Numbered from the stretch's first letter, positions 23,454-36,600 are shown. The stretch is DNA of 64,000 nt from Nigrospora sphaerica (GCA_018287875.1 JAGVVL010000001.1:8494001-8558000); one strand, 5' to 3'. Notes: a model not told the origin generated them from the sequence alone. Translations and numbers: made by a program.

Positions 23454-25075
23454 ATGCCGCTCCTACAGTTCACTTTGAGCGAAGAAGGAGTTCATGCTCT
23501 CCGTGACGCACTGGCTTGCTTGAGCAAGTTCAACGAGGAGGTGTCGCTCGAGGCCAAGAAGGACAGGGTCGGTACCCCCGAAGCCATACGGGGGGCTCGG
23601 ATGCTGACATGCAGTCCTTATAGCTGGTTTTCACGGCACTCAACACGTCCAAGTCGGCCTATGCCTGCTTCTCATTTGCCGCCAATCGTTTCTTCTCCCA
23701 GTACCGGTACGAGGGCGCTGTTCAGAACCGCGACAAATTCTTCTGCAAACTGTACAATAGAGTATGCGACTGCCTCCCGTCACGCGTGCGTTCTTCTTGT
23801 CTAAGCCGAGCTCCAGGCCCTCTTGTCCCTCTTCCGAGCTCGGAGTGGGGACTCGCGGCATGAGCAGGAGAAAGACACCACGATTGAGCGATGCGACGTC
23901 GTCGTAGAAGACGAGCCCGGCAAGAAGAGCAGGTTCATCGTCAACATCATATGCCGGAACGGTGAGCATATCGGGGACACCACATGCGCATCCAGACTTG
24001 CTTACACGATTCAGGTATGACAACCAAGTACCGCTTGCCCTTTGAGCTCAGTCCCCCCGTGCATGCCAAGTTCAACAAGGAAGAGGCAGCCAATCACTGG
24101 ACCATATCGTCCCGGACCTTGCGGCAACTGATGGAGTATTTCGGCCCCGGCATTGAGTTCCTGGATATCCATGCCGAGGACGAGAGCACGGTCAACTTCA
24201 CTTGCTTCACCGAGGCAGCGAAGAATGGCAATGGTAAGCCCGACCCTGCCCGCAGGGACGGAGGGGGTCTGCTTACACCGCCGCAGAGGTTTTGAAGAAA
24301 CCATTACACACCTCTATCGCCCTCGAGCGTGATGAGTTTGAGAGCTTTGAAGTGGAAGAAGACAAGCTACACATTGTCGTGAGCGTAAAGGATTTCCGCG
24401 CCATCATGAACCACGCTGCAATGCTAGGGAGCAATGTGTCGGCACACTACTCGCTGCCGTCGCGTCCCATGCAGCTCGTATACGACGGCGACGGCGTCAA
24501 AGGCGAGTTCCTCCTCATGACCGTCGGCGAACGTGGGGCCCCGGGCCAAAAGTCAAACAAGGCCAGGGCCAAAACGAGACACTCCCAAGCGCAGCAGTTG
24601 GAGTCAACCGCAAGCCGGGCGAACTCACACGCTCCGTCCCCAGCACCGCGGCCTTCCGTACTGCCGCCCGTCGCACGACAAGATACGATGCCATCTCTGC
24701 GGCCCACTGCGTCGCATCTATCGCAGCGACCTCCGCCGCCGACATACGACGATGATTCCCTTTTCGTGCCGCAAGAGGATGACCACCAGTGGGACCCGGT
24801 CAACATGAACGAGGACGAAGACGAAGAGGAAGACGCCAGGCTGGAATGGGATGCTAGTGCGCAACCCGTAGGTCCGCCCCGCGCAATCTCCGCAATCGAT
24901 CTTGCCGCTAACCCACCAGAACCCTTCTGCTATGAATATGCGCTCGGTTATGGCCGACCAGTCCACCCAGCCCGAGGCCACGGAAGATAGCTTCGCCCGA
25001 GATTCGGCGCTGTCACACGTGGAGCCGACCCAGCGCCTTTCCCAAGTACGCAGGTTTGGCCTCTTTGGCGAGTAG
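23454..25075 (+). CDS. rad9: DNA damage checkpoint clamp subunit Rad9
   Basis: Six exons (23454-23567, 23624-23761, 23817-23961, 24015-24233, 24287-24867, 24920-25075) join in phase to 450 residues. The N-terminal PCNA-like fold matches Rad9: LSEEGVHALRDALACLSKF, LVFTALNTSKSAYACFSFA, NRFFSQYRYEG, FFCKLYNRALLSLFR, WTISSRTLRQLMEYFGPG and LHIVVSVKDFRAIMNHAA. The C-terminal third is a disordered Ser/Pro-rich tail, as expected for the part of Rad9 phosphorylated by checkpoint kinases, ending RRFGLFGE. Rad9 forms the 9-1-1 clamp with Rad1 and Hus1, is loaded at damaged DNA by Rad17-RFC, and activates ATR-type signalling in the nucleus. The first donor (GTCGGT) is weaker than the others, but phase and family alignment require it. 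The stop lies 114 bp from the stop of the convergent RCC1 gene. Confidence 0.92.
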
Positions 25076-25189
25076 GGGAAACCACGAGCTACGGTGCGTA
25101 GGTGTACAGGAAGATAACCCTGGTGCTCATGGGAAGCACGCCCATGTCATCATGTGCCTCATAGGCTGTCTAGTTCAAGCTACCCGGCG

Positions 25190-26329
25190 TCAGAGATGTA
25201 CCCCTTCGGCTTGTATGTAGATCCAGCTCGTTGCGCACCCGGCCCCGATAGCTGTAATACGAGAGCCTTCGGGTAGGTTTTTGCTGGAGGCAAGGACATT
25301 CCAGCGTCCCTTGACGGAACCAGATGGACCATCCGTCTGGGGCCCGCAGTTCCCGTGCTCGCCCCAGCCCCAAGAGATGATATCGTCTTCCTTGGTTAGG
25401 GCCACCACATGCTCGCTGCCGACGGCAACTCTCTTGATCTCGGGAAGACCAGGGGGAGGCAGTTGGCCATGCTCATCCCGGCCCCACGCTAGCAAGGCGC
25501 CATCCTGCTTCAGTACGTATACACCGCCCCAGCTGCCCCCGGCCTCGCCCCAGCCCGGCACCGCAGGAGGGGCCTTGGACTGGAGGCCAAACTTGTCCGG
25601 CCCCAGTACCACTATGCGACCGCCGTCCGGTTCGCCGAAGAGGCACGTTGAGTACTGCCCACAGACGGCCTTGGCAACGCGGAAATCGACGCCGCTGCTG
25701 GGGCCAATCCGGCAAGGGGCACAGAGGACGATGGGGGCAGGGGGGGCGCCGTCGTCGAGGCGCACGGCCTGGCCGAGCTGGCCCTTCTTGCCGTTTCCCC
25801 AGCCGTAGACGTCGCCGTTGTCGAGCACGGCGACCATGTGGCCCATGCCGGCGGCCAAGCCGGTGATCTCGGTGCCGGCGGGGGGGAAGTCGGGCACCAG
25901 CCGCGGCTCGACGACGCCGTGGGCCTCGAAGCCCAGCTGGCCCTGCTCCCCCGTGCCGCAGCTGTACACGCGTGTGGCGCGGCCGCGTTCGTCCCGCACC
26001 ACAAAGGTCGACGTCTCCCACGTGCAGGCGACGTGCGCCACCCGGCCCGGGGCGTCCGTCTCGGAGAGCACCAGCTCCTCGAACTGCGCGTTGTCGGCCG
26101 TCAGGACGGTCGTGACGCCGCAGGCGCCCTTGGACGAGTCGCCGGCCCAGTAGGCCCTGCCCGCCTCCGTCAGGACCACCGTGTGGTTACCACCGGCGGC
26201 GACCTGAACAATGGCATCGGACGGCGGGGTGCAATGGTACACGACAGGTTTCGGGACCGACACGTCCTCCTTGTGGCCGATACCGAGCTGACCGGAGCCG
26301 TTGGAGCCGAGCGCGAAAAGGCCCGCCAT
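25190..26329 (-). CDS. RCC1-repeat protein (ATS1-like)
   Basis: A single exon of 379 residues. Five or more RCC1-type blade motifs can be seen: LFALGSNGSGQLGIGH near the N terminus, then SCGTGEQGQLGF, GWGNGKKGQLGQ, AWGRDEHGQL and SWGWGEHGNCGP, with intervening HTVVLTEAGRAYWAGD and HVVALTKEDD strands. This is a single seven-bladed propeller of near-minimal size without extra domains, most like yeast Ats1 and related RCC1-like proteins rather than the nuclear Ran exchange factor. The exact partner cannot be told. It converges on rad9 and is divergent from TYR1, with a shared 480-bp upstream interval. Confidence 0.88.
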   Translation of the reverse strand: MAGLFALGSNGSGQLGIGHKEDVSVPKPVVYHCTPPSDAIVQVAAGGNHTVVLTEAGRAYWAGDSSKGACGVTTVLTADNAQFEELVLSETDAPGRVAHVACTWETSTFVVRDERGRATRVYSCGTGEQGQLGFEAHGVVEPRLVPDFPPAGTEITGLAAGMGHMVAVLDNGDVYGWGNGKKGQLGQAVRLDDGAPPAPIVLCAPCRIGPSSGVDFRVAKAVCGQYSTCLFGEPDGGRIVVLGPDKFGLQSKAPPAVPGWGEAGGSWGGVYVLKQDGALLAWGRDEHGQLPPPGLPEIKRVAVGSEHVVALTKEDDIISWGWGEHGNCGPQTDGPSGSVKGRWNVLASSKNLPEGSRITAIGAGCATSWIYIQAEGVHL

Positions 26330-26809
26330 GATGTTTCTTCCGCAGCTGGGCTTTTTATTCCTTTTTCCGCGTCTCGCACCTCGGTCAAGCGTCGTTGGGG
26401 AGCCTATGGGCCTTTTCTAGATGTGGCTGTCAAGTCGACCGACCAGGGTGTGTACGCGGTTGCGGCGGTCCATAAGCTGCGTCGTTATCGCTGACTAACC
26501 CTGAGAAAGCCCCAATCACTGGCTGGGTTTTCCACCGCGCTGCCCCACCCACGCTGGCATTTTAACAAGCTCTGCAGACTGGGCCATTTTTTTTGTTTTC
26601 TTCCCATCTCAACATCACTTTCCCACGACAGAGAACACTGGCCGTTCTCTCTTGTCGGCCACCCGGACACACCACGGGGATTTGTCGAGCTTGAGAAGCA
26701 TGTGAGACGCGATTTGCCGCCTCTCCAGCGCTCGACCGGGACGAAGCAACCTGCTTGCACACCCTCGACCGACCGACCAACTAACAAACAGCTCTTGTGG
26801 CCGGTCAGC
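26330..26809. promoter_or_regulatory. Divergent promoter, RCC1-like and TYR1
   Basis: This 480-bp interval lies between two divergent start codons. It includes a T-rich run at about 26587-26602. No specific binding site was assigned. Confidence 0.5.
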
Positions 26810-28674
26810 ATGGCGACCACCACCGCTGCCGCGAGCCAGGTGCCTCCAGAAATGGAAGGTTTCACCGTGGGCATCATCGGCATGGGCGACATGGGCAAGA
26901 TGTATGCCCGGAGGTTCAGTGAGGCTGGCTGGAGGTAAGGCCGTTGCGCGCTGCTTCATTAGGCGGTCTCCACGCCACCCACGAACCTCGTCTCTGCTGT
27001 CGGTATGTCTACCATTTCTTCTGCCCCCAAGCATCCAAACCTGCAAATGATGACTTGAGTGCATTTGGCTCGAGCATTGCCGGCGGTTGGCCGGGCTTCG
27101 GCCATTCTGGTCTCCGGCCGGCCGTCGGCTTTCCATGATGTTAACTCTCAGCTACCTTACTTTTTTTTGTCTGAAGCAAATACCGCTTTTCGCCTTGTGT
27201 CTAGACTTCACGCAACTGGACGCATAGCTAACATCGTCTCAAGCAGGCTAACACGTTCCGTCGCCCTTGGTCAGAGTCGTGGCTTGTGATAGAGAGGAGA
27301 ATTACGAGAGTCTGAAGGAGGAGTTCGGCGGTCGGGTATAGCAAATTAGTTATCCGTCTTCTCGGGGCATGGTGCTGAGAAGTTGTCCAGAATAATTTAC
27401 AAATCCTCCGCGATGGCCATCTCGTGTCCCGAATTAGCGACTATACCGTCTACAGTGTGGAAGCCTCTGCTATCGGCCGCGTCGTAGCCGAGTTCGGCCC
27501 ATGTAAGATCCCGCCACGCTGTTGGCTTCGTACCCGCGCGCCGTTCTAAGGCATTGGCAATGTATAGCAACCAAGGTGGGCGCCATCGTGGGCGGCCAGA
27601 CTTCGTGCAAGGACCCCGAGATCAAGGCGTTCGAGGCCCACCTGCCTGAGGATGTCGAGATCGTCTCGTGTCATTCCCTCCACGGCCCCCGCGTCGATAC
27701 CCGAGATCAACCCCTGGTACGATGCCGCCACCGCTGCCGCGCTGCCTGCCCCGTAGGTACGCTTTGCTAACGAGGGCGCCGCGTAGGTCATCATCAAGCA
27801 CCGGGCCTCGGCGGCCTCGGCTGCCAAAGTGGAGACGGTGCTCAGCTGCCTCGAGAGCAAGATCGTCTACCTGACGGCGCTCCAGCACGACCGCATCACG
27901 GCCGACACGCAGGCCGTGACGCACGTGGCCTTCCTGTCCATGGGCAAGGCGTGGCACGCGGAGAAGGAGTTCCCCTGGGAGGGGGCGCGCTACGTCGGCG
28001 GCATCGAGAACGTCAAGATCAACCTCATGCTGCGCATCTACAGCCAAAAGTGGCACGTCTACGCGGGCCTCGCCATCCTCAACCCGCAGGCGCGCAAGCA
28101 GATTGCGCAGTACGCCAAGAGCACGACGGAGCTGTACAAGCTCATGCTGGGCGGGCGGCTCGAGGACCTGCGGGCGCGCGTCTACGCGGCGCGCGACCGC
28201 GTCTTCGGCCGGGCCGGCGAGGTGCGGTGGGGCGAGGAGCCGCTGCTCCGGGACGAGGTGCTCGACCAGTTCAGCCTCGGCAAGAAGCCCGAGAGCCTGC
28301 TGCCCAACAACCACCTGTCCTTGCTCGCCATGGTCGACTGCTGGGCCGAGCTCGGCATCGTCCCCTACGACCACATGATCTGCTCGACGCCGCTGTTCCG
28401 CCTCTGGCTGGGCGTCACCGAGACCCTGTTCCGCAACCCGGCGCGGCTGGACGAGGCGCTGCGCGTCGGCGTCGAGGACCACTCCTTCCGCAGCGACGAC
28501 CTCGAGTTCACCTTCGCGGCGCGCGGCTGGGCCGAGTGCGTCGGCCTCGGCCACTTCGACACGTGGAAGGAGCGGTTCCAAGAGACGGCCCAATTCTTCG
28601 AGCCGCGGATCGCGGACGCCATCGATGTCGGCAACGCCATGGTCAAGGCCGTCCTTGCGAGCACACGAAAGTGA
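26810..28674 (+). CDS. TYR1: Prephenate dehydrogenase (tyrosine biosynthesis)
   Basis: Five exons (26810-26934, 27275-27335, 27391-27502, 27568-27716, 27787-28674) give 444 residues, about the length of fungal Tyr1. The N terminus has the Rossmann dinucleotide motif VGIIGMGDMGKMYARRF. Downstream come RVVACDREENYE, ISDYTVYSVEASAIG, TKVGAIVGGQTSCKDPEIKA, EIVSCHSLHGP and DRITADTQAVTHVAFLSMG, all typical of this family, with a C-terminal helical dimerisation region ending LASTRK. The enzyme oxidatively decarboxylates prephenate to 4-hydroxyphenylpyruvate using NADP+ (EC 1.3.1.13), the step before tyrosine transamination, in the cytosol. The first intron is long (340 nt) compared with the others (55-70 nt). 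The residue after SLHGP is Arg, in the sequence HGPRVD. Confidence 0.94.
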
Positions 28675-31600
28675 AAAAACGAAAATAGAATTTCTTTTTT
28701 CAGCGTGTTGCCAGGTTGAACGAGGTGCTCCCTGTGTAAAGAGGGGTGGTGGGGCGCGTGGTAGATTTCTGTGATGACCCGCTGACGACTCGAGCCCGAG
28801 CGTCTCCGGCCCCGTGTCCGCCGACGGGCAGAGTATTATGCCGCGGCATTCCTTTCCATACGTATGCGTGACGGGCGTGTCCCAGTCCATAGTTTCCAAG
28901 CCGAGGCATATCAAGTGGCAGAGAGGCGTCGTGAATAATGAAAGGTATCCTGTCGCCCGCCGACTGACTCTCCACCCGGCAGTTGAGCGGCTGCAAATAC
29001 CTAAACAGCCGATGGGAACCACTTAGTGTTCTTTTGACCTCATGCCCCGCCAACAGGTGTGAGGCCCGCCAGGGCGCATGACATAATGGCTGGGGCATCG
29101 CGAGGGCTCACAGGGTTGTCCCAACTTCCTCGGTCCTGGCCCTTGCCGTAGGTCTTCTATCATTCGGCCGGGCGAGGACCTATGATCAGCGGCCTGATGG
29201 GGTTGCTTGCATCGTGAAGGGTTGGCCGACTCGAAGTTCCATCGCCTCCCATGACCGCACCTCTGCTGCCGATCTGGCCAACGGATCGCTGCCCGGATAG
29301 GACGCGCGCGCGGATGAACAGGAGCACTGGCCCCTGCCTGATAGTTCAACCTGCGTCGAGGGTGGGCGTGGGGCCGACACGTACGTATGGGGAAAACCCC
29401 CAATTCCAAGCAACCGGCGCACAGTCTGACGATAAACGCCATGGGCCCGGTCCACCGATCTGCAGGTGGTAACTGGCGCCGTCGCAATGGTAAGGGCCTC
29501 CCTCGCCCAAGCCATGATCGCTGGATGTGACGGAATGGGCTTCCTTGACGGCACCCGGCGCCTTTTTGTACTGGCCCTACCCGGTCGGTTGAGCACCGAG
29601 ACGGGAATATGTGGCGTGCCAAGCTGCTACAGAGTACGACGCAAAAGCGACCAGGCGGCCAAGAAGACAGTGCCGGGCAGAGACAATTATGCGCATACCA
29701 TAGGAATATCGTCACGCGCTGACTCGTACGATGGCATCGGCAAGTGTTTTGCAGACCGGAGAGAAGGCCAGCCCACTAGGGCCAAGTCTCGCTTGCTGTG
29801 TTCTAGAAAAATCAAATACCGTCAGGGGGGGGGGGGGGGGGGGGGGGCGCCCATTTGGGCTACCTGGGCATCTCGCCAGTCACGAGGCCGCCCGGGAGGC
29901 AGGATTCCCGTTCCACCTTGCAGTCGACCCCGGGCTGAGCGGAGGCGTGGCTTGCCCGCTTGGCCGGGCTGGTAAGGTCTCCGACTGGATCTAGAGATGG
30001 CCATGGTCGGGCTGTTCCGGGTAGATCAGGGTGTGGCATAATGGTTTCGGTAGAGAGGGGGCCCACGGTGGGCGAGGCTCGAGCAACCACGGACGGCAAG
30101 CTGAAGCCGTTCAGCCGGGCCAGCCGGCCATTCCAAAAGGACGCTATTCGATGTGGCTTCGCCTTACTGGTGCTGCGTAGAAAAACATAAGGTGATGGAT
30201 CAGCGAGGATGACGTTTCAGCTTCAAGGCGTGGCGACATGGGTCTTTTTGGCCACCATTGGAAGCCGGCTGCTAGTCGTATGGGAATGAGGATGTGACAT
30301 CCCGGCTTACACCATACGGACTGAGTAGGGTAGGTAGTACATAACCTACCCACTGGCTCAGGCCAGTAGTAGCCGTGGGCGTGGCCCAGCCGGTACGAAC
30401 CCCCCAGCAGCTCCACTGAACGTCAGCTTCGGTGCATCTCCAAGTCGCTAGGGGTGCCTGGGGCGTTCTTTATCAGCGGCGCGCGATCTGGCCAGCGCGC
30501 GATCTCGCCCTCCGCGGGTGGCAGGCTCCAGCCAATTAGTGTTGTGTAGGTGCTGCCCTAGAGATAAGGTCCAGTTTGAGCCCTACACAGCTCGCACAGG
30601 CTCTCAGGCGGGGGAGATTGTGGGTCGAGATGTGTGCTAAATGGATGGTCCAATGTTTTTGCCAGGAAGTTGTTGGCTTGCGCCGTACGCACCTCTATTA
30701 GTAGGTACATGTAGCTCGCTAGGTAATAGAAGTAGGTAGGCATGTAAAAGCTCGAAAGCCCCAGGGTTCAGATGTCAACTAGCTACCCTAGTTCCTGGAG
30801 CGCCCCTCGCGCTTGCGCCGTTGCTGCCTTGGGTGTTTTGCTCCGAGATAGCGGCCCCGCCGTAACCGCTCGCAAAGACAGCCCGGCTGGCTCAATCGTA
30901 CCCTTGCAGTAGTTTCTAACGAAAGACCTGGCCGACCCAGAAGCGGAGGGTATACCGATCCGACTATGCTGTGGCTGTCTGCAGCGCGCTCCCACCTTGG
31001 CTACCACCCGAGCCGTCTTCTCTTGTATCGCGCAGCCACGTCTGGCTCCCACGTGAAACCCTCTCGAGAAAAGAGCAATCTATGCCAGCCCCGGTAAACT
31101 CAAATTTATGGAGATTTCTGTTCTCCGGACTAGCATCCTTTTCTTGGCTGACAATGCCAGTTTGCTCAGGCGGCCTATCATGCGCTCCGGCACGAGGAGC
31201 GAGGGCGCAAGGCGAACAAGGATACCCGGGATCTGCTTACGGAGGTTCTGCTACCTTACGACTAGTTTGGTGGGGGGAACGACCAAAGGCTATTACGGTC
31301 CCAGTCTTCCGAGCCTGTAGGCAGGCTCGCCCAGGGTCGAACAGCACGCCGCTTCGAAGAGCCGGATGTCTTGCTTACACAGCCCCCCCCGGGAAGCAGG
31401 CGAGTACGAATAGGCAGGGCCCCCTTGGAGCCATGGCCGTCATCTACTACTACTACTATTAGCCTCGAGGAAGGCTGTTTCCGTCGGCCAGTCGCAAGCG
31501 TTTGGCACTGCACGCCCTAGCCTCGCTGACCAAGGCCCCCGGGCGAGCCACGAGACGACTGGGATCTCGTCCGCCCAGACGCCCGGAAAACGCAGGCTTG

Positions 31601-32100
31601 CTGGGCAGAGTGACGAGCTGCTGGAACGACGACTATTCCTGGTAAAGAATGTACGGGGTTCTACGGTACTGCGTAGGAAAGAAAACCCGAGAGGGGCCCT
31701 GGGTCCACCATGACAGCCCCATCCCCAGTCCGTCTCTGCCCACTTGGGCGACTGACCCCGACTCGCCCCCCGCGAATGGGACACCGAACATGGAGCCCGA
31801 CCCCTGGCCGTTTGGCCTGCTGGTGCCACTCGTGCCTCATTCCCGGCCGAGCGTTCCCAGCTCCTGGTTGGGGCCCCTCAGGGCTGAGAACGAATGGGGC
31901 ACGCAGTAATCCGGCACGCAGCCAAGCAGAGAAGGGCCGGAGAGAAAAAGAGGCTGCGAAAGCGCGGCGCGGCTCTTCCGAGGCCGGTACCTGATAATGG
32001 GGATGATCTCCCGCTTCTCATTTTTCTTTCCCCCTACTCTGCCCGTCGTAAGCCTACCGTACGCCTCCATCCGCCGATCCAATCCGGGGCGCTTCTCAAC
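28675..32100. other. 3.4 kb stretch with no supported gene
   Basis: No frame with protein-like features was found. It contains a run of 23 G at 29825-29847 and TAGGTA-type motifs near 30310 and 30690-30740. Confidence 0.5.
29825..29847 (+). repeat. Poly-G tract (23 nt)
   Basis: A homopolymer run of G in non-coding sequence. Its true length may be uncertain because long G runs are error-prone to sequence. Confidence 0.9.
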
Positions 32101-33699
32101 ATGGCGTCGGCCCTCGTGGTAGAATCATGGACGTGGTACGGCCTATCGTGGTTGGTTGTCGTCTTCCGAATGTGAGCCCTGCCCAGTCCCTAATCCGCAC
32201 GACCGTGCTCTCGCATTCTCTCCTCGAGCGCGCCGGCTCGTTACTGACAGCTCACCATGACAGGTTCTCCCGCCGAGCCCTGACGGGGTCGTTCAAGAAG
32301 CTGCAAATTGACGATGCCCTCATGCTGGTAGCCATGGTTCGTGCCACCCGTCTCATGCGGCCCAACCACCACGGTCCCGGCTATCCAGGGAGCTGACCCA
32401 GGTCTCATAGTTGACCGACACAGTCCTCATCATCGCCATGAACATTGTCGCCACAAAATCCAGCAATCTGATAGACCCAAACGACCACGCCGAACTAACC
32501 CCCGAGAACGTCCAGGAGAGGATTTACGGCTCCAAGATGGTCCTGGTCGTGGAACAGATGCAGATCGCCACGATTTGGTTGATGAAGGCCTGTCTCTTGA
32601 TCATGTACGGCCGTTTGACGTGAGTACATCCCTGACTCCAGCATCCGGGCCCGGTTCTCACTGACAGAACACGTAGGATGAGTCTCAAACAGAACATCGC
32701 CGTCAAGGCCGTGGCCGTCTACGCTGCCGTCGGCTTTGTTGTCATGGAGGTGCTTTACCTTGGCGTCTGGTGCCGGCCCTTTGAACAATACTGGGCTGTG
32801 CCCCCCAATAACCGTACGTCGGTCCCCTTCCTCACCGGTATTCCGACCCGGGCTCGGTTCGGCCGGACTGACGCTTCGTTCCAGCCCAATGCTCGGCCGC
32901 CACGAACCATCTGATCACCAATGCGGCGCTGAACATTAGCTCCGACATCATGATCATTCTCATCCCCTTCCCTGTTTTGTTACAGGCAAGGCTTCCGATA
33001 AAAAAGAAGGCGATTCTCATCGGCGTCTTCGCCTTGGGCATGTTCACGGTAGGTTGGAACTCGATTGTTCTCTACGGCGGCTCCGATGGCCAGCGGCCTT
33101 TTTGTAGGCCAGTGTGGCTAACAGAGAGCCCTTGCCTCCAGATTCTTTCGGCTATCCTCAACAAGTACTACAGCTTCAACGAGCCGTTCGGCTCCGACTG
33201 GACGTTCTGGTACATACGCGAGTCCTCGACGGCCATCATCACGACGAACCTGCCGTCGACGTGGCACCTGTTCCGGGTCGTCTTCCACCTCAAGTCCTTC
33301 AACGGCAAGTCGTCGGGCGCGCGCACGAGCGAGGCGACGCGGTACCGATCGCGCGGCGGGTACGGCGGCGGGTACGGCAACGGGCGCAGCGCGCTCGCCA
33401 GCCGGCTCACGCGGTCCGAGAGCCAGGAGGAGATCAACCGGAGCTACCAGATCCCGCTCAAGATCTACCAGCAGCAGGAGATCCACGTCAAGACCGAAAC
33501 GGTCAACCCCGACAAGGCCACCTCGCCCCGCTCAGAAAACAGCAGCAACAACAGCTCCTCCGAAACCGTCTCTGACACGGGCAGCGTCGACATTACCGCC
33601 GCCAGGGGACGCCAGCCCAGCATCGTGGGGGGGCGCGGGGGCGACTTGCCGTTACATGATGCCAAGTCGGGTTTGGTGACGACGTGTGCGCGCGTGTGA
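32101..33699 (+). CDS. Fungal rhodopsin-like 7TM integral membrane protein
   Basis: Six exons (32101-32171, 32264-32336, 32411-32619, 32677-32813, 32885-33048, 33142-33699) join in phase to 403 residues. Seven hydrophobic segments can be picked out, including WYGLSWLVVVFRM, ALMLVAMLTDTVLIIAMNIV, AVKAVAVYAAVGFVVMEV, SDIMIILIPFPVLL and AILIGVFALGMFTILSAIL. Family landmarks are FKKLQIDDALML, LGVWCRPFEQYWAVP, PQCSAATNHLITNAALNISS and IRESSTAIITTNLP, matching the large fungal rhodopsin-like/PTH11-related membrane family (Pfam Fung_rhodopsin). The C-terminal tail of about 140 residues is cytoplasmic-looking, Ser/Arg/Asn-rich and low complexity. The last intron is 93 nt and has no in-frame stop, so retaining it would insert 31 residues; I removed it because the flanks join as FTILSAILNKYYSF, as in relatives. 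The ligand is unknown. Confidence 0.86.
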
Positions 33700-36600
33700 A
33701 CGCTTCTTAGATATTTAGAGCCTGCCTTTGGTTTGTAATAGAAATACCCCCACTGATTTTGTTTCACGAGCCTACGGCCGTAACTCGCCAACCCTTTCTC
33801 GTCGCGGAAAGCCATCGTGACGATTCCGACTCAACCATCCGGTCCAAAGACACCGCCTATATCGTGATTATGGTGGTGAACCCAAGTAAAACTTCACGGC
33901 AGGCCCCACGCGAGAACCCATGCATCTGAACCCGCCACATGCGACGCGTGTAAGGGCTCCTTACCCCTATAGATGGGCACCGGCAGCGAGGTGCTTTCCC
34001 TATCTGACCAGCCCTACCAGCGCGGCCCCTGGAACCCGTCGGCGCTTGGACCCGGATTTCGGGTCTCATGAACGACCCGGGAGCAACGAGACCGTGCCTG
34101 AGCTTCTACAGCTCGGGCCGCGGCGTGGCCAGAAATAACTTGTTCTCTACCCCCCTCTTCCCTTTCCCTGCCCTTATTCCCTCCGTTATTGGCTGGCTTT
34201 ACGAGCAGTGAGGTCGTGAAGGCCGGCAACCCCCAGGCAGCCGGCCGTGGGACGCGCGGTACCAGCCAGGTGGCCGAGACTTGGCCGAAGGCAATATTGC
34301 GATCTTGGGTCTGGGAACCTTTTGTCGGGGCTGCCGGAGATGAGGAAGGTTTTTGTGCACTCTCGTGGAAGCGGCGGGGCAGCTAAAATGTGCCCTACAC
34401 ACCTTCATGGACAGGATTGTGTGGCACGGCCGTACCCGGGACGATGGTTCCCATCTTCCCCGGAGCCTGCTCGAGCGTCATGCGTGCGAAAGGACAACTC
34501 TACGATCCATGGCCCATGCTACCCTAAACACTGGCCTAGGAAGAAGGGGGGGGGGATGAGCGCTGCCAAGTGGTCAAGACCACCACCCTGTCTCGTGCCT
34601 TTTGGTTAGTGCAAACGCCGCAGGGGTGAAAAAAGGGGGCGAGGAGGATCAGGCAACTTGGCAGCCGACAGGCATCCAAGGAAGCCAAGAAGAAGCCTGT
34701 ATGAACTGCCACCTCGTGGCACCCCGGGCGTATACGGCAAAGGCGTCGAAAGCCTGTCTGCGTACGGATATTCCCCGGCGGGTAACTTCCCATGGCCGCG
34801 GAACCCGCGAGCGGAAACTCCCTGGGCTGCGCGTCCTCCCCTTCATACCTACTTGTTGGGAGTCCCAAATAGAAGAACCAGGACGCGCGATTGCTGCACG
34901 TGTACCCAAGGGGAGGAACGTACAGCGAAATACCACGCCGCGAACCGTGCCGATTGCGACCCCGCGAGACCCGATCCACCCGCCCCTCGCTAGACTGACT
35001 CGCGTCCTTGGATCGCCAGATCCGGAACGGGCTGCGGCTCCCTGTTACCCAAAGGGCCGGCGTCGGCACGCGAAGCCGAAGGGGGGTGGTGCTCGTTCCA
35101 GCGGCATCTGGAACCTGGGGCCGGCGCAGTCTGGGTCGGAGGGCTGTACGAGCTAGCGGGGCGCTCGAGCGCTCTCGGCGAACGTCGCCTTTTCAGCTGG
35201 GAAGACCGACGGCCCTCGTTCTGCACATCGTACGTTTCTCATCACTAGAGCGCGGCAAAGGGTCCGGCGAGATGAGATGGGAGGCATGGATACGAAGCAA
35301 TAAGAAGTACTAAAAAGCTGATGGCGGCGGTAGAATGCGCGGCGGGTACTTACCGACTTGGCGTGCTGGCGGCGGGACCACTTAGCCAAGCCCAAGATAA
35401 GAGGCGCTGCTTACACGATCATTGACCAAGACATTAAATCGTCAGCATCCCTATCGCTTGGGGCCATGCCAGTCTATCAGACGCATGATGAGACCCAGTC
35501 GGCACCACGTAATCTGTCCGTTCATGCAGCTGATAACCCCTGATGAATAGCTGCCCCCAAGACGTCCCATGGCTTGTTATCCACGTGGACTTGTGTATCG
35601 CATGGGTCTTCATTCTGTCCATTTACCCGCAGGAGTGCAGCGATGTGGGAACATGGCTCCAACCTCTGAGTGGTGAGTCGCTGTTTAGCGGGCAAGGGGA
35701 ACTGGAGCCTCTGCAGCCAGAGGACAATGGGGGGCGGATGGACGACCACAGGGCTGGGAGGGCTGTCATGATGCAGTGTAGAGCAAGTCATTGTTAATTA
35801 CATGTAGATGAAGGGGCCGAGAGGCCGCGATGACTTAACCTACCATATTCGTGCCTAATTCGCCAGAGGACCACATGTGAGGTCGCGGTAAAGAGGAAGT
35901 AGCGGTCGCAAGGGCATCTGTTTATCGGGTACCTAGGTACATATTCAGTATGTGGCTCATGATTACAATGGGTGTGCACGTCGGCAAATCCCTATTTCCA
36001 TGTAGGGAGTGGCTTGAGCAGGTGCATGTGCAATACAGTGGGCAGCATTTGCCCATATAGGAAGGCACTATCGTAGGTGCTCATCGATCCACCAATTAAC
36101 GTCCAATCAAACCCTGCCTTTTTGCCCCTTCTAGGAAACCCCCAATGGATGGATGGGGAAAGAAAGCTCAATCCGGAATGCAAAAATGCAGGTCAGACCG
36201 GCTGCATCTTCCTTCATCTCACCCATTTGTTCACACTTCCGCCGCCCATCGCCGCGGGACGATCCCTCCCCTCCGCGAGAGTCGATAGTCAAGAGCGGAG
36301 ACGGGCCTCCTACGACGCCGCGCCCGGGGCCGTTGTGCTACAGGCCCAGCTCCTATTGGAAGAGCTGTCCGACTAGTGGACGCGAGTCTTTTCTTATTTA
36401 CACCCGCGGACGGAGCGAAGCAGTCTATTCAAGACATGGAAGCCAGCGATGCCGTCACTGCATCGGAGTGGGGACATGCGTGCCTCTTGAGCAGTCTGTT
36501 GCCCAAAATATGATGGGAGCACACCCGAAAATAGATGACGCCAACATGTCAGCTGCACGGCATGCGTGCACGCGTGCAGCCAGCCCGCCGTCTCGGGGAA

